A stretch of 64,000 nucleotides of DNA from Burkholderiales bacterium. GTDB taxonomy: Bacteria > Pseudomonadota > Gammaproteobacteria > Burkholderiales > Burkholderiaceae. The DNA lies in the NCBI GenBank assembly GCA_026225235.1, contig JAMFSK010000156.1, positions 1 through 64,000 on the forward strand, written 5' to 3'. A model generated the notes under the pieces. The model was not told the DNA's origin and made no database searches. It was given only the letters and a program-made list of their open reading frames with translations. How positions within the stretch are numbered: position 1 is the stretch's first letter; every line of letters begins with the position of its first letter. Below, one piece after another: positions 50,886 to 62,927 of the stretch. The position numbers were made by a program, and so were the translations under genes.

Positions 50886-52456
50886 TGCGCTTGCTGCGTT
50901 CGATCAAGATTTTCTACACCATCTTCCGCTACGGGCTGGACGAGATGGTGTTGTCGTTGTTCCGTGGTCGCATGATGCGGCTGCTGGTGCGTACCGTGAC
51001 CATCGGCCGCAAGCTCGACATGCCGCGCGGCGTGCGCCTGCGGCTCGCGCTCGAAAGCCTCGGCCCGATCTTCGTCAAGTTCGGCCAGGTCCTCTCGACC
51101 CGCCGCGACTTGCTCGCGCCTGAGCTCGCAGTCGAACTCGCGAAGCTCCAGGATCAGGTACCCCCGTTCAGCTCCGATCTCGCGGTGGCGATCATCGAGA
51201 AGTCGCTCGGACGCCCGATCGCCGAGATCTTCGACGAATTCGAGTTGGTGCCGGTCGCGAGCGCCTCGATTGCGCAGGTGCACTTCGCGCGCATCAAGCA
51301 CGGACAACATGCCGGCAAGGCGGTGGCCATCAAGGTCTTGCGGCCGAACATGCTGCCCGTGATCGACAGCGATCTCGCGCTGATGGGCGATCTCGCGCGC
51401 TGGGCCGAGCGGCTCTGGGCCGACGGCAAGCGTCTGCGCCCGCGCGAAGTGGTGGCCGAATTCGACAAGTATCTGCACGACGAACTCGACCTGATGCGCG
51501 AGGCGGCGAATGCCAGCCAGTTGCGGCGCAACTTCGTCGGGCTCGACCTGCTGCTGGTGCCGGAGATGTACTGGGAGTTCTGCACGCAGCAGGTGCTCGT
51601 GATGGAGCGCATGGTCGGCGTGCCGATCAGCCAGATCGAAACGCTGCGTGCGGCCGGTGTCGATATTCCACGGCTGGCGCGCGAAGGCGTTGAGATTTTT
51701 TTCACCCAAGTGTTCCGCGACGGCTTTTTCCATGCCGACATGCACCCGGGCAACATCCAGGTCAGTCTCGCTAACGACACCTTCGGGCGCTATATCGCGC
51801 TTGATTTCGGGATCGTGGGCGCGCTCTCGGATTTCGACAAAAACTATCTCGCGCAGAACTTCCTCGCCTTCTTTAAGCGCGACTACCACCGTGTCGCGAC
51901 GCTGCATCTCGAGTCAGGATGGGTGCCCCCCGACACGCGGGTAGAAGAGCTCGAAGGCGCAATTCGCGCCGTCTGCGAGCCGTATTTCGACAAGGCTCTC
52001 AAGGACATCTCGCTGGGGCAGGTGCTGCTGCGGCTGTTCCAGACCTCGCGGCGCTTCCAGGTCGAGATCCAGCCCCAGCTCGTCTTGCTGCAGAAGACCC
52101 TGCTCAACGTTGAAGGGCTTGGGCGCGAGCTCGACCCCGAACTCGACCTCTGGCAGACCGCCAAGCCGTATCTGGAGCGCTGGATGGCCGAGCAGGTCGG
52201 CCCGCGCGGCTGGATCGAACGGCTCAAGATCGAGATCCCGCAATGGAGCAAGACCTTGCCGCAGTTGCCCCGGCTGATTCACCAGGCGCTGTCCGATACG
52301 CAGCGCGAATTCACCGATAGCGATGCGCTGATGAAAGCCGTGCTGATCGAACAGCAGCGCATGAACCGCACCCTGCACGCCCTTCTGCTGTTCCTGCTGG
52401 CAGTGGGCATCGGCGCGATCGTCGCCAAGTTATGGGTCGACTGGTTCGGCGGCTGA
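50885..52456 (+). CDS. ubiB: UbiB-family atypical kinase
   Basis: A 523-residue membrane-anchored ADCK-type ATPase needed for ubiquinone synthesis. The signature [15 protein letters not shown] is near residue 63, the Ala-rich nucleotide loop [16 protein letters not shown] near 118 and the catalytic DFGIVG near 307, preceded by [11 protein letters not shown]. Two hydrophobic helices close the C-terminus ([16 protein letters not shown]). It is made in step with ubiJ. Confidence 0.95.
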   Translation: MRLLRSIKIFYTIFRYGLDEMVLSLFRGRMMRLLVRTVTIGRKLDMPRGVRLRLALESLGPIFVKFGQVLSTRRDLLAPELAVELAKLQDQVPPFSSDLAVAIIEKSLGRPIAEIFDEFELVPVASASIAQVHFARIKHGQHAGKAVAIKVLRPNMLPVIDSDLALMGDLARWAERLWADGKRLRPREVVAEFDKYLHDELDLMREAANASQLRRNFVGLDLLLVPEMYWEFCTQQVLVMERMVGVPISQIETLRAAGVDIPRLAREGVEIFFTQVFRDGFFHADMHPGNIQVSLANDTFGRYIALDFGIVGALSDFDKNYLAQNFLAFFKRDYHRVATLHLESGWVPPDTRVEELEGAIRAVCEPYFDKALKDISLGQVLLRLFQTSRRFQVEIQPQLVLLQKTLLNVEGLGRELDPELDLWQTAKPYLERWMAEQVGPRGWIERLKIEIPQWSKTLPQLPRLIHQALSDTQREFTDSDALMKAVLIEQQRMNRTLHALLLFLLAVGIGAIVAKLWVDWFGG

Positions 52457-52510
52457 GCGTCAAAACCTTGTGCGAAGCCGCGTTTGCATCTTGCAACCTG
52501 GCTTTCCGTC

Positions 52511-52516
52511 TATAAT
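52511..52516 (+). promoter_or_regulatory. -10 element before the FmdB-type gene
   Basis: TATAAT lies 35 bp before the ATG. A good -35 at 16-18 bp is not evident (best is TCTTGC), so promoter strength is uncertain. Confidence 0.4.
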
Positions 52517-52551
52517 TCAGGGTTTTGCGTCACCTGTCAGGAAACCCAGTC

Positions 52552-53010
52552 ATGCCGATCTATGCCTACCGTTGCGAGTCGTGCGGTTTTGCGCAAGACA
52601 CGCTTCGCAAGATGTCCGACCCCCCGCTGTCGATCTGCCCCGAATGTGGCAAGGATACGTTCCGCAAGCAAGTCACGGCGGCCGGCTTCCAGTTGAAGGG
52701 CAGCGGATGGTATGTCACGGACTTCCGCAATAATGGCAACGCACCGGCGAAGAGCGCCAAGACGAGCGGCGAGAGCGGCTCGGGCGGTGACGCCGGCGGC
52801 AAGGATGCCGCACCGGCGGCGCCCGGCAAGACGGGCGGCACGGGGGGTGAGTCGGCTGGTGGTTCCGGCGGCGGCTCGAGCGGCGAATCGTCGGGCAGCG
52901 CCGGCGCTTCGAGCGGGTCGGGCTCCGGGTCGGGCTCATCCGGCACGGCGTCGCCGTCTTCGCCGAGTTCCGGCAGCACGCCTTCCACCGGTGGCACGAC
53001 CTCTTCCTAG
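52552..53010 (+). CDS. FmdB-type zinc-ribbon protein with long Gly/Ser tail
   Basis: A 152-residue protein. The first 45 residues are a putative regulatory zinc ribbon: CESCGF and CPECGKD give four cysteines. The core ends at GSGWYVTDFR (near 63), and the remaining 85 residues are almost wholly Gly, Ser, Ala, Thr and Pro, disordered low-complexity sequence. The FmdB name comes from a methylotroph regulator; the function in this family is unsettled. The conserved position before DUF502 and aspS is usual in Burkholderia relatives. Confidence 0.9.
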   Translation: MPIYAYRCESCGFAQDTLRKMSDPPLSICPECGKDTFRKQVTAAGFQLKGSGWYVTDFRNNGNAPAKSAKTSGESGSGGDAGGKDAAPAAPGKTGGTGGESAGGSGGGSSGESSGSAGASSGSGSGSGSSGTASPSSPSSGSTPSTGGTTSS

Positions 53011-53019
53011 GCCCTATCG

Positions 53020-53679
53020 ATGACCGCAAAGACCGCGAAGTCCACCAAGAAAGTCACGCTCAAGACCTATTTCCTGACTGGTCTGCTGGTGCTGGTGCCG
53101 CTCGCGATCACCCTCTGGGTGCTCGGGCTGGTGATCGGCACCATGGACCAGACCCTGAATCTGCTGCCGGGTGCGTGGCAGCCTGAACGTCTGCTCGGCT
53201 TTAACCTGCCGGGTATCGGCGCGGTGCTCACGCTGGTCTTTATCTTTATCGTCGGGCTGCTGGCGCAGAATTTCATCGGCCAGACCCTCGTGAAGTGGTG
53301 GGAAACGCTGCTTGCGCATATTCCGGTCGTCGGTCCGCTTTACACCAGTGTCAAGCAGGTCTCGGACACGCTGCTCTCGAGCAGCGGCAACGCGTTCCGC
53401 AAGGCGCTCCTGATCGAGTACCCGCGCAAGGGCTGTTTCACGATCGCCTTCATGACCGGCATCCCGGGTGGCGATGTGGCCAATCACCTCGAGGGTGAGC
53501 ACGTGAGCGTGTACGTGCCGACCACGCCGAACCCTACCTCGGGTTTTTTCCTGATGTTGCCGCGCGCTGACGTCGTCGAACTCGACATGACCGTCGATGC
53601 CGCATTGAAGTACATCGTGTCGATGGGCGTGGTCGCGCCGACCATGCCGACGCGGCGGCCGATCGATCCGCCATTGTGA
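53020..53679 (+). CDS. DUF502 inner-membrane protein
   Basis: A 219-residue membrane protein with two hydrophobic segments (about residues 14-38 and 61-82), then a cytoplasmic domain with [20 protein letters not shown] and [18 protein letters not shown]. The closing [20 protein letters not shown] is typical of DUF502. Function is unknown. It starts 9 bp after the FmdB-type gene. Confidence 0.92.
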   Translation: MTAKTAKSTKKVTLKTYFLTGLLVLVPLAITLWVLGLVIGTMDQTLNLLPGAWQPERLLGFNLPGIGAVLTLVFIFIVGLLAQNFIGQTLVKWWETLLAHIPVVGPLYTSVKQVSDTLLSSSGNAFRKALLIEYPRKGCFTIAFMTGIPGGDVANHLEGEHVSVYVPTTPNPTSGFFLMLPRADVVELDMTVDAALKYIVSMGVVAPTMPTRRPIDPPL

Positions 53680-53755
53680 AACGCGGGCGCGCGCCGCCCG
53701 CTGTGAGCATTTCCCATACCGAAGCAACGAAGCAATTAGACCGAAAGTCCATACC

Positions 53756-55561
<1,806 letters not shown>

Positions 55562-55612
55562 GACGATCGCTGCCCTGGGCTGAAGTTGGCTCGGGGTCGC
55601 TTTTCATTGAGA

Positions 55613-55642
55613 GGGTCCCGATTTCGGGGCCCTTTGTTTTTG
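55613..55642 (+). terminator. Rho-independent terminator after aspS
   Basis: GGGTCCCG (55613-55620) pairs with CGGGGCCC (55625-55632, one G-T pair) around ATTT, followed by TTTGTTTTTG. From here to 56064 no gene or further site is evident, only short random frames. Confidence 0.88.
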
Positions 55643-56064
55643 TGCCACCCATCGCTCAACTACGGAATCAGTCGATCGATTTGCCGTTTCCCTTGCGCTG
55701 CGTGCCGTCGCACTGTTCTCCTTTAAATATGGACAACGCGTGTTGAGGGCCGCCATAGCGTGCTTGGTTAAGTGATGCCGTTAAGAATTAGCCTCCTTGA
55801 ATGAAGACCGAACTTCGCTCGGGGCGGCTCTCCGGTGCGTTCCGCATAGCGTCGTTTTTGGCGCTCCGAGTGCATGCGCCGGCGATCGACGCGTTTGGCC
55901 CCCGCAGGCAGAGCAGCAAGCGGCCTTTGGTATTCCGTGTGCCTTTTGAAATCGGCACTCTCGCGGTATATCCACGCTGGCGCGAAGCCGACTAAAAGGA
56001 CCCTCCCGCGCGCGCCGCGCCACATGCCTGCTATCGTTACGGTGTTCGAACTCCGGCAGGCGTC

Positions 56065-56535
56065 ATGCGGTCCTTCAAAATTCCCGAATCCGTGCTGGTG
56101 GTGATCCATACCGCCGAGCTCGAAGTGCTGTTGATCGAACGTGCGGATCGCGCGGGTTTCTGGCAGTCCGTCACGGGCTCGAAAGACCATCTCGAAGAGC
56201 CGCTCCCCACCGTCGCCGCGCGTGAGGTGGCGGAGGAGACGGGCATCGTCGTGGGCTCGCCGCGCGTGCCGCATGGAGCCCTCGTCGACTGGCAACACAC
56301 GATTGACTATGAGATCTACCCGGTCTGGCGCCATCGTTATGCGCCGGGCGTAGTCCGCAATACCGAGCACTGGTTCGGCCTGACCGTGCCGCGCGATTGC
56401 GAGATCACGCTCGCGCCACGCGAGCACACAGCGCACGTGTGGCTGCCCTATCAGGACGCAGCCGCGCGCTGTTTTTCACGATCCAATGCAGAGGCGATCC
56501 TGCAATTGCCCCATCGCCTGCGAGCCACTGCATGA
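56065..56535 (+). CDS. nudB: Dihydroneopterin triphosphate diphosphatase
   Basis: A 156-residue Nudix hydrolase. The Nudix box is at residues 38-60 (EEPLPTVAAREVAEETG with the preceding GSKDHL). It removes pyrophosphate from dihydroneopterin triphosphate in folate synthesis. FWQSVTGSKDHLEEP and the later EIYPVWRHRYAPGV are typical NudB features. The stop overlaps the clsB start (ATGA), so the two are coupled. Confidence 0.93.
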   Translation: MRSFKIPESVLVVIHTAELEVLLIERADRAGFWQSVTGSKDHLEEPLPTVAAREVAEETGIVVGSPRVPHGALVDWQHTIDYEIYPVWRHRYAPGVVRNTEHWFGLTVPRDCEITLAPREHTAHVWLPYQDAAARCFSRSNAEAILQLPHRLRATA

Positions 56536-57773
56536 CGAACGAAAGCGACGAACTGCTTGACTCGTCCACCGGCGGGCCGAATCGCGCACTGCTAAGCGGC
56601 CGCCGTGGTGCGCGTCTGCAGTTCTCCGCCGGTAATAGCTTGCGTCTGTTTCAATCGGGCACCGACTATTTCGCGGCACTGGTCGAACGGATCCGCGCAG
56701 CCCATCGTAGTGTCGTGCTCGAGGTGTACATCTTCTGCCACGATGACGCCGGTGCGCAGGTGTCGGCAGCGCTAGTCGAAGCCGCGAAGCGGGGGCTGTC
56801 GGTACGCGTGATTACCGATGGCATCGGCACGTCACGCAATCTGCGTTTCTTCGACGACTGGCGCGCGCACGGTGTGCGCTTCCGAATTTTCAATCCGCAT
56901 TTGTTCGGTCGTTTTGGCTTTGCTCGCACGCATCGCAAGATCGCATCGATCGATGGTGAAGTCGCCTTTGTCGGTGGCATCAATATCGTCGACGATCTCG
57001 AAAACAACGGCATGAAACTCGACGAACCGCGCTGGGATTTCGCGGTCGAGGTGGCCGGCCCGGTCGCCGCTGAAGTGGCCGACGCGTTTGAACAGCAATG
57101 GCGACGGCTTGACCCGAACCCGGTCAGTTCGACCTTGCGTCGCACACTGACTTTCGTGCGCGGGGGCGTGCAGACGGACATCGAAGCGACCCCGCGCACG
57201 CCACAGATTGCTTTCATCGCGCGCGACAACCTGAACCGTCGCCGCACCATCGAAAAGGCCTATCTCCACGCCATCGGCCGCGCGCGCGATGAGGTGGTGC
57301 TGGCGAACCCTTACTTCGTCCCGGGTCGCAAGCTGCGTCGTGCGCTGGTCGGTGCGGCGCAACGCGGTCTGCGCGTCAAGCTGCTGATCGGACGAAAGGA
57401 ATTCCGCCTGCTCGACTATGCCGTGCCCCTGCTGTACGGGATGCTGCTGCGCGCCGGTGCGCAGATCGCCGAGTATGACAAGACGATGTTGCATGGCAAG
57501 GTCGCGGTGATCGATGGCAGTTGGGCCACCGTGGGTTCGTCCAATCTCGATGCCCTGAGCCTGCTGCTCAACCATGAAGCGAACGTGGTGATTGCCAACT
57601 ACCCCGAGGTGAGCGAGTTGCGCGACGCGATCCTGTCGGCGTTTGAAGAGTCGCCCAAGATCGACCAGCAGCGCTACGCGGCGCGGCCGTTACCGGAACG
57701 ATTACTGAATTGGCTGACCTATAACGCCTACCGCGTCGCCATGAAAATGCTCACGGTCGGCGAGTACGATTAA
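56532..57773 (+). CDS. clsB: Cardiolipin synthase B
   Basis: A 413-residue phospholipase-D-type enzyme making cardiolipin from phosphatidylglycerol. It has two HKD motifs: THRKIASIDGEVAFVGGIN near residue 135 and MLHGKVAVIDGSWATVGSSN near 318. It has no strong N-terminal membrane helices, as in ClsB rather than ClsA. The frame is open to 56397 inside nudB, but ATG 56532 begins the product at MTNESDELLDSS. Confidence 0.93.
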   Translation: MTNESDELLDSSTGGPNRALLSGRRGARLQFSAGNSLRLFQSGTDYFAALVERIRAAHRSVVLEVYIFCHDDAGAQVSAALVEAAKRGLSVRVITDGIGTSRNLRFFDDWRAHGVRFRIFNPHLFGRFGFARTHRKIASIDGEVAFVGGINIVDDLENNGMKLDEPRWDFAVEVAGPVAAEVADAFEQQWRRLDPNPVSSTLRRTLTFVRGGVQTDIEATPRTPQIAFIARDNLNRRRTIEKAYLHAIGRARDEVVLANPYFVPGRKLRRALVGAAQRGLRVKLLIGRKEFRLLDYAVPLLYGMLLRAGAQIAEYDKTMLHGKVAVIDGSWATVGSSNLDALSLLLNHEANVVIANYPEVSELRDAILSAFEESPKIDQQRYAARPLPERLLNWLTYNAYRVAMKMLTVGEYD

Positions 57774-57779
57774 CGTCCC

Positions 57780-57806
57780 GGCTGCGCGGGCTGCGCGGGC
57801 TGCGTG
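57780..57806. repeat. Three tandem 9-bp repeats after clsB
   Basis: GGCTGCGCG occurs at 57780 and 57789 and as GGCTGCGTG at 57798, right after the clsB stop. A 9-bp inverted repeat (57825-57833 with 57848-57856) follows but has no T-run. The rest of the gap to 58017 shows no gene. Confidence 0.7.
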
Positions 57807-58017
57807 GGCTGGCGATCGGCCCGTGGTCGGGCGAGGGGCATTTAAAACGCCCGACCCGAACGACTCGCTTTAGCGGCATGCCACGGGTCCGACTTTCCCC
57901 TCAGCTCCGCCGGTTAGATAACGGTTTCTAATAAAGTGCTTGTGACTACGATGGCCGGCAACACACAATAGTACGGCCGTTCGTTTTTCGGCAGAACAAG
58001 AGTGAACGGTAAAGGAT

Positions 58018-58623
58018 ATGCGAAAAGGCGAACAAACGCGGGCCGCGATTCTGGATGCGGCGCTTGAACTGGCAAGTCGTGACGGTCTCGAGGGACTGAC
58101 TATCGGCTTGCTCGCGGAGCGCATGCAGATGAGCAAGAGCGGTGTGTTCGCGCACTTCGGCTCGCGCGAGGACCTGCAGGTCGAAGTCGTGCGGGAATAT
58201 CACCGCCGCTTCGAGCAAGAGGTCTTCTACCCGGCACTGCAGGAACCGCGCGGTCTGCCGCGCCTGCGCACGATGATGTGGCGATGGATCGACAAGCGGG
58301 TGCAGGAAGTGACCACCGGCTGCATCTACATCAGCGGCGCGGTCGAGTACGACGACCGTGCGGAAAGTCCGGTGCGCGCGGAGCTTGTGCAGAGCGTGAC
58401 GATCTGGCGCAGCGCGTTGCTGCGCGCGATACGCCAGGCAATGGAAGAAGGCCATCTGCGGGCCGACACCGACCCGCAGATGATGTTGCTCGAGCTGTAC
58501 AGCCTGACGCTGGGCCTGCATCACGACGGGCGCTTCCTGCGCCTGCCCGATGCCGTTGAACTCACGCGTCGCGCGCTCGAGAAGTTATTTGATTCGTATC
58601 AGAGCGGGGTCGTGCGGCACTAG
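58018..58623 (+). CDS. TetR-family regulator of the beta-oxidation cluster
   Basis: A 201-residue TetR/AcrR regulator: helix-turn-helix at residues 25-47 (LTIGLLAERMQMSKSGVFAH), then a ligand domain with a C-terminal helix pair. It lies directly before the acyl-CoA dehydrogenase gene on the same strand, as fatty-acid regulators (FadR/PsrA-type TetR proteins) often do; an acyl-CoA ligand is likely but unproven. Confidence 0.9.
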   Translation: MRKGEQTRAAILDAALELASRDGLEGLTIGLLAERMQMSKSGVFAHFGSREDLQVEVVREYHRRFEQEVFYPALQEPRGLPRLRTMMWRWIDKRVQEVTTGCIYISGAVEYDDRAESPVRAELVQSVTIWRSALLRAIRQAMEEGHLRADTDPQMMLLELYSLTLGLHHDGRFLRLPDAVELTRRALEKLFDSYQSGVVRH

Positions 58624-58667
58624 AGCGCGCGCGCCGTTACACCAGTTCGATAATATTGGAGAGACTC

Positions 58668-60452
58668 ATGGGTCAGTACGCCGCGCCGCTGCGCGATATG
58701 CAATTCGTCCTGCACGAATTGCTCGATGTCGAAGGCGAACTCAAGCAGATGCCCAAGCATGGGGACATCGATGCCGACACCATCAACCAGGTGATCGAGG
58801 AAGCCGGCAAGTTCTGCGCGGATGTGATCTTCCCGCTCAACCGGAGTGGCGATGAGGAAGGCTGCCACTGGGACGACGGTGTGGTCACCACGCCCAAGGG
58901 GTTCAAGGAAGCCTATCGTCAATACGTCGAGGCTGGTTGGCCGGCGCTTGGCTGCGATCCCGATTTCGGCGGCCAGGGCCTGCCGATCCTGGTGAACAAT
59001 GCCTTGTTCGAAATGCTGAACTCGGCGAACCAGGCGTGGACCATGTACCCGGGTCTCTCGCACGGCGCTTACGAGTGCCTGCATATGCATGGCACCGACG
59101 AACAAAAGCGCATCTATCTTTCCAAGCTCGTGTCTGGGGAATGGACCGGCACCATGTGTCTGACCGAGCCGCATTGCGGCACCGACCTCGGCATGCTGCG
59201 CACCAAGGCCGAGCCGCAGGCCGACGGCAGCTACAAGATCACCGGCACGAAGATTTTTATCTCGAGCGGTGAGCATGACCTGGCCGACAACATCATCCAC
59301 CTCGTGCTCGCCCGTCTGCCGGATGCGCCTCCCGGAACCAAGGGCATCTCGCTATTCGCGGTGCCGAAGTTCCATCCGACTGCCGAAGGCGGTGTCGGCG
59401 AGCGCAATACCATCAAGTGCGGCTCGATCGAACACAAGATGGGCATCCACGGTAACTCGACCTGCGTGATGAATCTCGACGATGCGGTCGGCACCCTGGT
59501 CGGCGAGCCGAACAAGGGGCTCAACGCGATGTTCGTGATGATGAATGCCGCGCGCCTCGGCGTCGGCATGCAAGGTCTCGGGCTCACCGAAGTCGCTTAT
59601 CAGAACTCGCTTGCCTACGCGAAAGACCGCCTGCAGATGCGTTCGCTGAGCGGCCCGAAAGCACCGGACAAGCCGGCCGACCCGATCATCGTGCACCCCG
59701 ACGTGCGCCGCATGTTGTTGACGCAGAAAGCCTATGTCGAAGCTGGCCGCGCCTTCTCGTACTGGATCGCGCTGCAGATCGACAAAGAGCTTTCACACGA
59801 AGACGAAGCGGTGCGCAAGGACGCGGCCGATCTCGTCGCATTGCTCACGCCGATCATCAAGGCGTTCCTGACTGACAACGCGTTCGAGGCCACCAACCTC
59901 GGCTTGCAGGTGTTTGGCGGTCATGGCTTCATCCGCGAATGGGGCATGGAGCAATACGTGCGCGACGCGCGGATCAACATGATCTACGAAGGCACCAACA
60001 CAATTCAGTCGCTCGACTTGCTGGGTCGCAAGGTGCTCGGCGACATGGGCGCGAAGATGAAAAAGTTCGGCAAGATCGTGCAGGAATTTGTCGAGCAGGA
60101 AGGCGTGAAGTCAGAGATGCAGGAGTTCATCAACCCGCTCGCTGACGTCGGTGAAAAGCTCCAGAAGCTGACCATGGAAATCGGCATGAAGGCGATGGCG
60201 AACCCCGATGAAGTCGGTGCGGCCGCAGTGCCTTACCTGCGTGTGGCGGGCCATGTGGTGTTTGCCTACTTCTGGGCACGCATGGCGCGTATCGCGCTCG
60301 ACAAGCAAGCGAGCGGCGACCCGTTCTACAAGGCGAAGCTGGCGACCGCACGTTTCTATTTCGCGAAACTGCTGCCTGAAACGGCCTTCCAGATCCGCGC
60401 GGCACGCGCCGGTGTGAAGCCGTTGATGGATCTCGAAGCCGAACTGTTCTGA
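58668..60452 (+). CDS. Acyl-CoA dehydrogenase, long form
   Basis: A 594-residue flavin acyl-CoA dehydrogenase of the type with an extra C-terminal domain (about residues 470-594). The flavin-binding region has CLTEPHCGTDLGMLRTKA near 167 and FISSGEHDLADN; the catalytic base glutamate is in IYEGTNTIQSLDLLGRKV near residue 445. It makes 2-enoyl-CoA and passes electrons to ETF. GGAGAG precedes the ATG, 45 bp after the TetR stop. The long form also includes dehydrogenases for methylthio- or branched-chain acyl-CoA, so chain-length preference is open. Confidence 0.92.
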   Translation: MGQYAAPLRDMQFVLHELLDVEGELKQMPKHGDIDADTINQVIEEAGKFCADVIFPLNRSGDEEGCHWDDGVVTTPKGFKEAYRQYVEAGWPALGCDPDFGGQGLPILVNNALFEMLNSANQAWTMYPGLSHGAYECLHMHGTDEQKRIYLSKLVSGEWTGTMCLTEPHCGTDLGMLRTKAEPQADGSYKITGTKIFISSGEHDLADNIIHLVLARLPDAPPGTKGISLFAVPKFHPTAEGGVGERNTIKCGSIEHKMGIHGNSTCVMNLDDAVGTLVGEPNKGLNAMFVMMNAARLGVGMQGLGLTEVAYQNSLAYAKDRLQMRSLSGPKAPDKPADPIIVHPDVRRMLLTQKAYVEAGRAFSYWIALQIDKELSHEDEAVRKDAADLVALLTPIIKAFLTDNAFEATNLGLQVFGGHGFIREWGMEQYVRDARINMIYEGTNTIQSLDLLGRKVLGDMGAKMKKFGKIVQEFVEQEGVKSEMQEFINPLADVGEKLQKLTMEIGMKAMANPDEVGAAAVPYLRVAGHVVFAYFWARMARIALDKQASGDPFYKAKLATARFYFAKLLPETAFQIRAARAGVKPLMDLEAELF

Positions 60453-60475
60453 CCGACCCAACCCGGAGAATCTCT

Positions 60476-62908
60476 GTGAGCAATCTGATTATTCGCAAGG
60501 TCGCGGTGCTGGGCGCCGGCGTGATGGGAGCGCAGATCGCGGCGCACCTGGTCAACGCGAAGGTGCCGGTGCTGCTGTTTGACCTGCCCGCGAAAGAAGG
60601 TCCGAAGAATGCGATCGCCCTGAAGGCGATCGAGAATCTCAAGAAGCTGAGCCCGGCGCCGTTCGGCGTCAAGGAAGACGCCCAGTATATCGAGCCGGCG
60701 AACTACGAAGACGACCTCGACAAGCTCAAGGACTGCGACTTGGTCATCGAGGCGATCGCCGAGCGTATGGACTGGAAGCACGACCTGTACAAGAAGGTCG
60801 CACCGGCCCTGGGCGCGAACGCGATCTTCGCTTCGAACACCTCGGGCCTGTCGATCACGGCGCTGTCTGAAGGCTTCGATGACACGCTCAAGGCGCGCTT
60901 CTGCGGTGTGCACTTTTTTAACCCGCCGCGCTATATGCACCTGGTCGAACTGATCCCGACCGCGACGACCGCGCCGGCGATTCTCGACGATCTCGAAACC
61001 TTCCTGACCAGCGTGGTCGGCAAGGGCGTCGTGCGGGCCAAAGATACGCCGAACTTCATCGCCAACCGCGTCGGCATCTTCTCGATTCTCGCCGTGGTGA
61101 CCGAGGCCGGCAAATTCGGCCTGGGTTTTGATGTGGTCGACGACCTGACCGGCGCACGCCTGGGCCGCGCGAAGTCCGCGACCTTTCGCACGGCGGACGT
61201 GGTCGGCCTCGACACGATGGCGCATGTGATCAAGACGATGCAGGACACGCTCGCCGACGATCCGTTTTACCCGGTCTACCAGACTCCTGCCGTGCTCAAG
61301 GCGCTCGTCGAAAAGGGCGCACTCGGGCAAAAGACCGGCGCCGGCTTCTACAAGAAGGAAGGCAAGGTCATCAAGGTGCTCGACCCCACAAAGGGCGAGT
61401 ACGTCGAATCGAACGGCAAGGCGGACGAACTCGTCGGCCGCATCCTCAAGCGTCCGCCCGCCGAGCGCCTGAAGCTGCTGCGCGAATCGGACAATGCGCA
61501 GGCGCAGTTCTTGTGGTCAATCTTCCGCGACGTGTTCCATTACATCGCCGTGCATCTCGAGTCGATCGCCGACAATGCGCGCGACGTCGACCTCGCGATC
61601 CGCTGGGGTTTCGGCTGGAACGAGGGCCCGTTCGAAGGCTGGCAGGCCGCCGGCTGGAAGCAGGTCGCCGAGTGGGTCAAGGCCGATATCGACGCGGGCA
61701 AGGCGCTCGCCAACGTGCCGTTGCCCGCCTGGGTTTTCGAGGGCAAGGTTGCGGAGAACCAGGGCGTGCATGGGGCGGCGGGTTCTTACTCGCCTGTGGC
61801 AAAGGACTTTGTGCCGCGCAGCGCGCTTGCTGTCTATGACCGGCAAGTGTTCCGCGCGCCTGTCTTTGGCGCGGCGGTCAGCGATCCGCTCAAGTATGGC
61901 AAGACCCTGTTCGAGACCGAGACCGTGCGCGCATGGGTCGACGATCGGGCGGGCGAAGACGATGTCGTGATCGTCTCGTTCAAGAGCAAGATGAACACGA
62001 TCGGGCCGTCGGTGCTCGACGGCATTTCGCAGGCGATCGACATTGCCGAGAAATCGTACAGGGGCGTCGTGATCTGGCAACCGACGTCGCTGAAACTCGG
62101 TACACCGGGCGGCCCGTTCTCGGCCGGTGCGAACCTCGAGGAAGCGATGCCGGCCTTCATGTCCGGTGGCGCAAAGGGGATCGAGCCCTTCGTCAAGAAA
62201 TTCCAGGACGGCATGATGCGCGTCAAGTACGCAAACGTGCCGGTCGTGGTTGCAGTTTCGGGCATCGCGCTCGGTGGCGGTTGCGAACTGTCGCTGCATA
62301 GCGCCAAGCGCGTTGCGCACTTCGAGAGCTACTTCGGGCTTGTCGAGATCGGTGTTGGCCTGGTGCCGGCGGGTGGTGGGCTAAAGGAAGCCGCATTGCG
62401 TGCAGCCGAGGCCGCGCAAGCCGCCGACAGCACGAACTACCTGCAGTTCCTGACCAAGTCGTTCACGAACGCGGCGACCGCGAAGGTCTCCGCCTCGGCG
62501 CTCGATGCCCGCACGATGGGCTATCTGAAGCCGTCGGACACCATCGTCTTCAATGTGTTCGAACTGCTGCATACCGCGAAGGGCGAAGTCCGCGCGCTTG
62601 CTGAGGCAGGTTACCGCGCGCCGCTGCGCGCACGGGCCATCCCGGTGGCCGGACGCGCGGGCATCGCGACGATCCGCGCACAGCTGGTCAATATGCGTGA
62701 TGGCCGCTTCATCTCGGCGCACGACTACTTGATCGCGGGCAAGATCGCCGAGTGCGTGTGCGGCGGGGATGTCGAGACCGGAAGCCTGGTCGACGAGGAA
62801 TGGCTTCTCAAACTCGAACGCAAGGCCTTTGTCGAGCTGCTCGGCACGGCCAAGACGCAGGAACGGATCATGGGCTTGTTGCAGACCGGCAAGCCGGTCC
62901 GCAACTAA
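60476..62908 (+). CDS. 3-hydroxyacyl-CoA dehydrogenase/enoyl-CoA hydratase fusion (FadN-like)
   Basis: An 810-residue two-activity enzyme. The NAD domain comes first (AVLGAGVMGAQIAAHL near residue 8), with GVHFFNPPRYMHLVE near 145 holding the catalytic histidine; the hydratase domain is at about 480-720 with SGIALGGGCELSLHSAKRVA and FGLVEIGVGLVP giving both active-site glutamates. This order is reversed compared with FadB. Start is GTG at 60476 with CGGAG upstream. It performs the hydration and oxidation steps between the dehydrogenase and the thiolase. Confidence 0.93.
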   Translation: MSNLIIRKVAVLGAGVMGAQIAAHLVNAKVPVLLFDLPAKEGPKNAIALKAIENLKKLSPAPFGVKEDAQYIEPANYEDDLDKLKDCDLVIEAIAERMDWKHDLYKKVAPALGANAIFASNTSGLSITALSEGFDDTLKARFCGVHFFNPPRYMHLVELIPTATTAPAILDDLETFLTSVVGKGVVRAKDTPNFIANRVGIFSILAVVTEAGKFGLGFDVVDDLTGARLGRAKSATFRTADVVGLDTMAHVIKTMQDTLADDPFYPVYQTPAVLKALVEKGALGQKTGAGFYKKEGKVIKVLDPTKGEYVESNGKADELVGRILKRPPAERLKLLRESDNAQAQFLWSIFRDVFHYIAVHLESIADNARDVDLAIRWGFGWNEGPFEGWQAAGWKQVAEWVKADIDAGKALANVPLPAWVFEGKVAENQGVHGAAGSYSPVAKDFVPRSALAVYDRQVFRAPVFGAAVSDPLKYGKTLFETETVRAWVDDRAGEDDVVIVSFKSKMNTIGPSVLDGISQAIDIAEKSYRGVVIWQPTSLKLGTPGGPFSAGANLEEAMPAFMSGGAKGIEPFVKKFQDGMMRVKYANVPVVVAVSGIALGGGCELSLHSAKRVAHFESYFGLVEIGVGLVPAGGGLKEAALRAAEAAQAADSTNYLQFLTKSFTNAATAKVSASALDARTMGYLKPSDTIVFNVFELLHTAKGEVRALAEAGYRAPLRARAIPVAGRAGIATIRAQLVNMRDGRFISAHDYLIAGKIAECVCGGDVETGSLVDEEWLLKLERKAFVELLGTAKTQERIMGLLQTGKPVRN

Positions 62909-62927
62909 GCGCACAACGGAGCACGAA

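Noticed and set aside
55781-56023. Short frames on both strands between aspS and nudB
   Set aside because: No ribosome site, no family pattern, low-quality composition.
56041-56060. GTTCGAACTCC resembling a tRNA T-loop
   Set aside because: No acceptor, D or anticodon arms can be drawn around it, and it abuts the nudB start.
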